DNA of 53,386 nucleotides, taken from Rhodococcus zopfii NBRC 100606 = JCM 9919. Its GTDB lineage: Bacteria; Actinomycetota; Actinomycetes; Mycobacteriales; Mycobacteriaceae. Of this stretch, positions 51,944 to 53,386 are shown one piece after another; within the stretch, counting starts at the first letter, position 1, and each line of letters begins with the position of its first letter. A program made the position numbers and the translations under genes. The notes beneath the pieces are model-generated. The model worked only from the letters and a program-made list of their open reading frames with translations, made no database searches and was not told the origin of the DNA. The stretch is taken from the NCBI RefSeq assembly GCF_001895025.1, contig NZ_BCXI01000044.1:1-53386 (forward strand), read 5' to 3'.

Positions 51944-52939
51944 TCAGTCCCAAATTGCTTGCAGGGACTTCGAGGTGAGGTACGTGATGCCTGCTCCGGC
52001 GATCCCGCCCACGACCAGGCCGACGGCAGTCCCCACGCCCGGAGCAACCCCAGTTCCAATGGCCCCGCCGACCTTGGCGCTGGCATAAAATGCGGCGACG
52101 AAACCGGCAGCAGAGCCGGCGCCTTCCGTCACTATCGCTTTGGTGGGATCCATTCCGCCTTTGATGTCGTTTGCGATTGCGGGGACCGTGCCGATCGCGG
52201 CAGCGAACGGTCCGAGCCCACGTGCGATGTTTCGGGCTATGTCATCGACCGACGCAATCGCCGCGTTCTTCAACCCCGTTCCGGTTGCGTCTGCCATCAC
52301 GCCGATGGTGGATGCTGCGACGGTGGCCTGCACGTCCGGTTGCCACGAGAATTCCCCGTTCTCGGACCGGACGACCTTTCCGGGAGTGGTGGCCCTCCCC
52401 GCATCTTCGAGTGCTGTCAGGGCGGCGCCGATGCGGGTGGAGGCGTCGAGGACGGAGGCTTGGGCCTGGACGAGTGCTTCGAGGAGCGTGACGGTGAGTG
52501 CGGCGGCATCCTGCTCGAGCCGGACTCGGGCGAGGTCGAAGCTTCCCGGTTCCGGAAGCAGGAGTTGGAGCAGGGCGATCTGGGCCGACGCGTCGACGGT
52601 CCCGTCGTCGTGGACCGTGAACTCCTGTTGCTCGGCGCTGTTGACCACCGTTGTCAGGTGCATGCGCGCGCCTTCGGTGATCACCGCGCCGGTGCGATAG
52701 GCGTCTGCGACCTGTTGGAGGGCTCCGGCGATGGCGCTGCCCAGCGATCGTTCGTGCACGATTCGTGCGGCCGCGGAACGTGCGGCAGCACTGTTCCACT
52801 GTGCGGCGAGCGCATCCTGGTCGTCGACGAGACCTCGCAGTCGGCCGTCGAGTTTCTCGACGAGTCCGTCGAGCGAGTCGGTTGTTGCCCGGAGTGCGTC
52901 GGGATTCCACGTGGTGACGGCGGAGACGGTCGGTGTCAC
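51944..52939 (-). CDS. WXG-like type VII secretion substrate with C-terminal glycine zipper
   Basis: The 331-residue protein has an N-terminal helical hairpin of about 100 residues (ATTDSLDGLVEKLDGRLRGL, turn AAQWNSAAARSAAARI) in the style of WXG100/LXG helices, a middle helical region, and a C-terminus rich in small residues: AKVGGAIGTGVAPGVGTAVG at about 292-311, followed by LVVGGIAGAG, a Gly-zipper hydrophobic segment; it ends AIWD. No signal peptide. The GTG at 52939 overlaps the stop of the EspC-like gene (GTGA). I infer a type VII secreted, membrane-acting protein. Confidence 0.75.
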   Translation of the reverse strand: MTPTVSAVTTWNPDALRATTDSLDGLVEKLDGRLRGLVDDQDALAAQWNSAAARSAAARIVHERSLGSAIAGALQQVADAYRTGAVITEGARMHLTTVVNSAEQQEFTVHDDGTVDASAQIALLQLLLPEPGSFDLARVRLEQDAAALTVTLLEALVQAQASVLDASTRIGAALTALEDAGRATTPGKVVRSENGEFSWQPDVQATVAASTIGVMADATGTGLKNAAIASVDDIARNIARGLGPFAAAIGTVPAIANDIKGGMDPTKAIVTEGAGSAAGFVAAFYASAKVGGAIGTGVAPGVGTAVGLVVGGIAGAGITYLTSKSLQAIWD

Positions 52940-53235
52940 CGGGGCAGGTCCATCGCCGAGAGGGCGGCAACGAAATCGGCTTCGGTGATCTCGTAGTTGT
53001 TGGCGGAGCCGTCGGCGAGGTCGGCGATCTCGAGCAACCGCGAGTGCAGGTTGCTCAGCGCGAAGGCGGTCGCGACATTTCCGCGAATGCACAGGTCGCC
53101 GAAATCGGTTCCGGGAAGCGCTGATTGCGAACCCTCGAACGGTTCACCGATGTTCCATTCGGTCATTGCCTCGGCTGCGGCGGTGACGGATGCAGCAAAC
53201 GCGCGCAGTGCCTCCGGATCGACCTTCAACGTCAC
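52936..53235 (-). CDS. EspC-like/WXG100-like small helical protein
   Basis: The 99-residue protein starts MTLKVDPEALRAFAASVTAAAEAM and continues with a turn and second helix (AFALSNLHSRLLEIADLADGSANNYEITEADFVAAL), the two-helix shape and N-terminal VDPE pattern of EspC/ESX-1-associated proteins (PF10824-like). It lacks a strict WxG, and W28 lies in the turn region. GTG 53235 is preceded by a G-rich site. It heads the four-gene operon and overlaps the next gene by four bases, as expected for a secretion partner or chaperone. Confidence 0.78.
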   Translation of the reverse strand: MTLKVDPEALRAFAASVTAAAEAMTEWNIGEPFEGSQSALPGTDFGDLCIRGNVATAFALSNLHSRLLEIADLADGSANNYEITEADFVAALSAMDLPR

Positions 53236-53386
53236 TGTTCCCCCCGGACAGAATCCCCCGATGTGTCTGCCCGAACCCTAGCAAACGACATCGTCGCCGT
53301 CGGCAGCTGAGCCCGTGGTGGTGAAATATGCACGGACGGTGGATATCCGCGCGCAAACCGCCGCGCGCGGCTGTCTTGTGCGTCGG
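53236..53386. other. Upstream region of the type VII-like operon
   Basis: This 151-bp stretch to the window edge has no convincing ORF and should contain the operon promoter; I could not identify a clear -10 or -35. Confidence 0.5.

Noticed and set aside
53144..53356. Minus-strand 70-codon frame at the window edge
   Set aside because: His/Arg-rich shadow frame overlapping the EspC-like gene start with no coding character.

Overview
This is a chromosome-like stretch of a high-GC mycolic-acid actinomycete. It is most probably a Rhodococcus or close Nocardiaceae relative. The reasons are the very high third-position GC, frequent GTG starts and 4-base ATGA/GTGA overlaps, an RhF-type (CYP116B2-like) self-sufficient P450, an Rv3093c-type F420 oxidoreductase, an EspC-like/LpqN-like type VII secretion cassette and a DtxR/IdeR-like iron box. 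I see no insertion sequence, integrase, phage gene, tRNA, rRNA or CRISPR array. Gene calls rest on protein motifs read by eye; no database was searched.

Layout. 1-9.0 kb is an aromatic (homogentisate) catabolic island: an MHS-family importer and P450-reductase-ferredoxin fusion under an IclR gene on the minus strand; then a MarR gene and a tightly coupled hmgA / unknown enzyme-like gene / fahA operon on the plus strand. AT-rich operator-like sequences link the three promoters. 9.0-14.1 kb holds a MOSC protein, an F420 oxidoreductase, a hemerythrin-type gene broken by an in-frame TAA, Mn-catalase, a pentapeptide-repeat protein and an alpha/beta hydrolase. 14.2-18.4 kb is acyl-CoA metabolism (an ECHDC3-like crotonase with no catalytic Glu, an acyl-CoA ligase, a long-chain-type acyl-CoA dehydrogenase and a convergent thioesterase). 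18.4-20.5 kb has a MarR regulator, an AlkA-like glycosylase and RNase HI. 20.5-24.4 kb is a complete ferric-siderophore ABC importer behind a DtxR/IdeR box.

24.5-33.9 kb carries an amidohydrolase, an IclR regulator, an acyl-CoA ligase and a divergent LivK-(LivH-LivM fusion)-LivG-LivF importer with a small membrane protein. This looks like uptake and CoA activation of an unknown carboxylate. 33.9-38.0 kb holds MetY, OsmC, an AurF-like di-iron protein, a histidine-free CsoR/CstR-type regulator and a 43-residue Cys-rich protein. 38.0-43.1 kb has a DHA2 drug exporter with a divergent TetR, an Rv1264/Rv2212-like adenylate cyclase whose 3' end overlaps tetR by 53 bp, a DUF6319-like protein and a secreted chymotrypsin-fold protease. 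43.2-50.3 kb has IlvD coupled to a DinB/TIGR03086 protein, an aldo/keto reductase, an orphan polytopic protein with a possible leader ORF, and an MFS transporter translationally coupled to a small alarmone synthetase.

50.4-53.2 kb is a four-gene minus-strand operon: EspC-like helper, WXG-like protein with a C-terminal glycine zipper, four-helix membrane protein and LpqN-like protein. I regard this as the best candidate for an undescribed system, namely a type VII secreted membrane-active effector with an adjacent immunity candidate. The second-best candidate is the uncharacterised enzyme-like protein between hmgA and fahA, where a maleylacetoacetate isomerase would be expected.
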